This document shows, piece after piece, positions 61,358 through 64,000 of a stretch of 64,000 nt of DNA. The DNA comes from Parus major (lineage: Eukaryota; Chordata; Aves; Passeriformes; Paridae): the NCBI RefSeq assembly GCF_001522545.3, contig NC_031799.1, forward strand, positions 30,399,912-30,463,911, in the 5' to 3' direction. A program made the position numbers and the translations under genes. The number at the start of each line of letters is the position of its first letter. Position 1 is the first letter of the stretch. The notes beneath the pieces are model-generated. The model did not search any database. It was not told the origin of the DNA and saw only the letters and a list, made by a program, of their open reading frames with translations.

Positions 61358-63562
61358 GAATAATTAGAATATAAATTAATTTTCATATCAAAACACATAT
61401 CATAAAAGTATTTTATTTAAGAATGTGTAATTGTGTTCATTTTTAAGAAAAATATACCTGTGGCAACAGGATAGCTTAATTCCCAAGTGCTGCTTTCAAA
61501 CTTTGCACTCCATCTGAGGGTATTATTAGTCTTTATCCATCAGTATAGTAAATGGTAGCAGTATAGGACAAACGTTGCATGTAGAACATGATTTGCCATC
61601 TCTCTGCTGTCTGTCCCCATACAGCCCACCTTACCCACAAATGTCAGTGCCTTGTTAATCTCAGATTCAGTGACTCCTTGGAAGAAAAGGTTCCAACTGA
61701 GGTGGTGGCATTTTTTGAGCTTTCAGCCTCCATTTGGCTGTGATCCACTAGGCTTAGCAAAGGGGATTAGATTTTACATTTCTTATCAGCCACCAGTCTT
61801 ATCAGACTCTGTTTTTTTAGACCAGAGTCTGTCTGCTAGAATTTAATGGACAAAAGTGCTTCTATGAACTACTGGTATGTATAGTCAGATGTAATTCTGT
61901 TTATTCAAGACAGTGCAAGAGAATAGATCCCACTGCATTTAACAACTTAATCTAGCAGTTGTATAACAAAATTTGTGACTCATTTTCCATGAGCACTGTA
62001 ACTCTAAACAAAAGTGGATTAGCCAAAGTATATTAAGGCTTTTTGGTATGGTACAGAGTTCAGGATTAAACAGAGTTGTAGTGTGCTTCAGGGGAGGTTG
62101 ATATGGAATTTTATGACTGGAAAATATTTTCAAAGACACATAAAGACCGTAATGCACTGTACCTCCCTGTCACATAAAGACGATTTTGCTTCCTATGATA
62201 ACTAAAAAGATGTTTAGGGAAGACAGCACTGCAAATCCACAGGTAAAGTGTGCTTGTAAAAGTATCTCCTTTTGTAGAAATAATAATTGCTAGCATTATA
62301 CTAGATGTTCAGAAAGAACCAAATCCTAGAAACAGTCACTGGCACATATTGAGCCAATGGAAAGGGTATCAGAAACATTTTTTGGAGCTCAGCTCTTTAT
62401 GCAGGATTGCTGAAATTTGTTAAGAACATATGTTAACCATATTGAAGGAGGTATGGATAAACTTTATTTCAAGGTTTGATGTCTCTCAGATTTGCTGAAT
62501 TACTTACGTGCTTTTAGATTGAGTGCAGGTTAAAAAAAGAGTGAAAAATCAATAGCGGAAGTAAAAGTTCTCCCCCACAGGCTCACTATCAGATTCCATT
62601 ATAAATCCTGTTGTTAACTGGTTTATTACAGGGCCTAAAAGAGTGGGCTTGATTAAGAAGTTACTAGGTGTAATCTGAAAGACAAGCATAATTTTTCTGC
62701 AAACTTTAAAAAATTCTGGCCAAACTTTTTAATGTGGAAGCTGTTACTCTGTCCAATTTTAACTACTCTCTTACTTCTTTTTACATCCCTAATAATATAT
62801 TACTATGAAACTATTAATCCAGATGTTATTTATCCTTAAAATGCCTTTTAAATATATTAGTAAATCTAATTTCAAAAAGCAGATGCAGTTACCAAGTTAC
62901 TGAATTGTTGAAATCAAAAAAGTCGGTAGTTAGCTCAGAAATCCTGTAAGACTTTCTTATGAGTTGATTTCCTTCCATATAAGCGGTGAGGTTCATTTTC
63001 TTCCTTGGAACCCTAGAAATCCAAGAATAAAATAAAATCAATACTTTGAACAAATAAACATGCTGCATATTTTCAGCCTCTTGTTACATAGTAGCAAGCA
63101 CCCAAAATGTTTTTTTTGGGTGGGCTTCTGGTCTTGACTCTCAGCTTTCATTAAACTGAATAAAGGTGAATGATGTGAATAAATATAAAAAAATGCACTA
63201 TTTGCTGCTGATGATCTAATTTTATTATGATCTGTAGTTCATAACAAATTGATGAACATTATATTTTAAACATTTCATGTGTACTCCAGTACCAAAAGGG
63301 TTAGAGGCTAGAATAATTGTGCAGCAGACACTATGATCATGTTTTGGTTTGAGTTTGATGCTGATCAAAACCCCAGGAATTATTGTTTCATAATTTGTGT
63401 TGTGTTGCTGAATTGACTTGCAGATAGATTGTGGTAATACTTTATTTTATCAGCAAATATTACCTTCAAAGCATAAAATGCATCACAATAATTCCTATTA
63501 CAGGCAGAGTAAGATTATAAAATGATGTCATTTATTTATCACATTTTCCTAGGGAAAGAAAA

Positions 63563-63594
<32 letters not shown>

Positions 63595-64000
63595 TAAATA
63601 AACAAATGTGTGTGTATGTGTGTATATATATATATATATAAAAAACTTGGCTGTACTAGAGGTACAGCAACTCAAATTTTCAGAATTTAATTTTCAAGTA
63701 CTTAAGGAAAGCCCAGAACTTTATTATTGTGGTAATGAGTGCTTCCAACACTTAGCTACTGGTACCTGCTTAGCTTAACTGTCTGAGACTTTTTTCAATG
63801 ATAGACTGTAAATCCAGAGATATTGATTTTTCAATTTACATAGTCATTCATACTTTAGATTCACTTCAGATTTATTTCTTCAATTTGTTTTTGTGACTAA
63901 GCTGCTTTTCTTTACATGAAAAAAATCACTTTTCTATCTATTGCATACAAAAAATCATAGTTTGAATCAAGTAAAGCTGCAGTGAGAGCAAATCATGATT
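61358..64000. other. Unique AT-rich DNA, possible conserved non-coding DNA
   Basis: No exon or dispersed repeat recognised. It contains the compound microsatellite at 63561-63641 (own entry) and a TTTGAT-GCTG-ATCAAA inverted pair at 63354-63369. Most of 62590-63480 is free of simple repeats. Confidence 0.55.
63561..63641. repeat. Compound microsatellite (AAGT)n-(AAAT)n-(GT)n-(TA)n
   Basis: Seven to eight AAGT units, then AAAT units, then gtgtgtgtatgtgtg and a run of TA. The stepwise switch of unit is typical of microsatellites evolving from one another. Confidence 0.95.

Noticed and set aside
1..64000. Search for CRISPR arrays, operons, phage, tRNA or rRNA genes, and retroviral coding regions
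   Set aside because: No regularly spaced repeats, ribosome-binding-site gene clusters, cloverleaf candidates or gag/pol/env stretches were seen; all endogenous-retrovirus remains here are LTR-only.

Overview
The window is AT-rich, repeat-interrupted vertebrate nuclear DNA, almost certainly from a bird. The call rests on CR1 non-LTR retrotransposons, whose 3' ends carry the avian ATTCTGTG/ATTCTATG octamer tail, together with several solo LTRs of the bird ERVL-like type (start TGTCCTGG, 'agagttaatttt' box, 'cttatctcaac' box near the 3' end). A passerine or related neoavian is the best guess; the species cannot be named from this sequence.

No protein-coding gene, rRNA, tRNA, CRISPR array, operon or prokaryotic feature is supported. 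Every open reading frame is short. They fall in unique AT-rich DNA, run antisense to repeats, span an N gap, or are decayed CR1 reverse-transcriptase fragments. The window is best read as intergenic DNA or the inside of a very large intron.

Layout: 1-3063 unique DNA; 3064-3960 CR1 (minus) with its reverse-transcriptase core missing; 3961-18425 unique DNA; 18426-18600 old CR1-like fragment; 18601-28739 unique DNA with a CAAAC-type repeat; 28740-29165 LTR (minus); 29166-38333 unique DNA with a short CR1 fragment, a CpG-dense patch and one plausible spliced-exon signal; 38334-38919 solo LTR (plus) with near-perfect 5-bp target duplication; an AGAT microsatellite near 39.1 kb; 40490-41388 CR1 (plus) with intact 3' tail; 41760-42040 broken LTR; a 55-nt poly(T) at 44.0 kb; a TAG microsatellite at 47.3 kb.

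The densest part is 47672-49415. A minus-strand LTR abuts a CR1 reverse-transcriptase fragment, and that fragment is itself split by a second, unrelated solo LTR that contains a 180-nt assembly gap. Beyond this lie an LTR at 54200-54752, a CR1 3' end at 58160-58516, and a second CR1 at 59956-61357 in which the endonuclease region is joined straight to the 3' tail. The remaining unique stretches may contain conserved regulatory elements, but only a multi-species alignment could show that. I found no convincing new biological system. The most informative features are the nested insertions, the two CR1 copies lacking a reverse-transcriptase domain, the CpG-dense patch and one exon-like segment.
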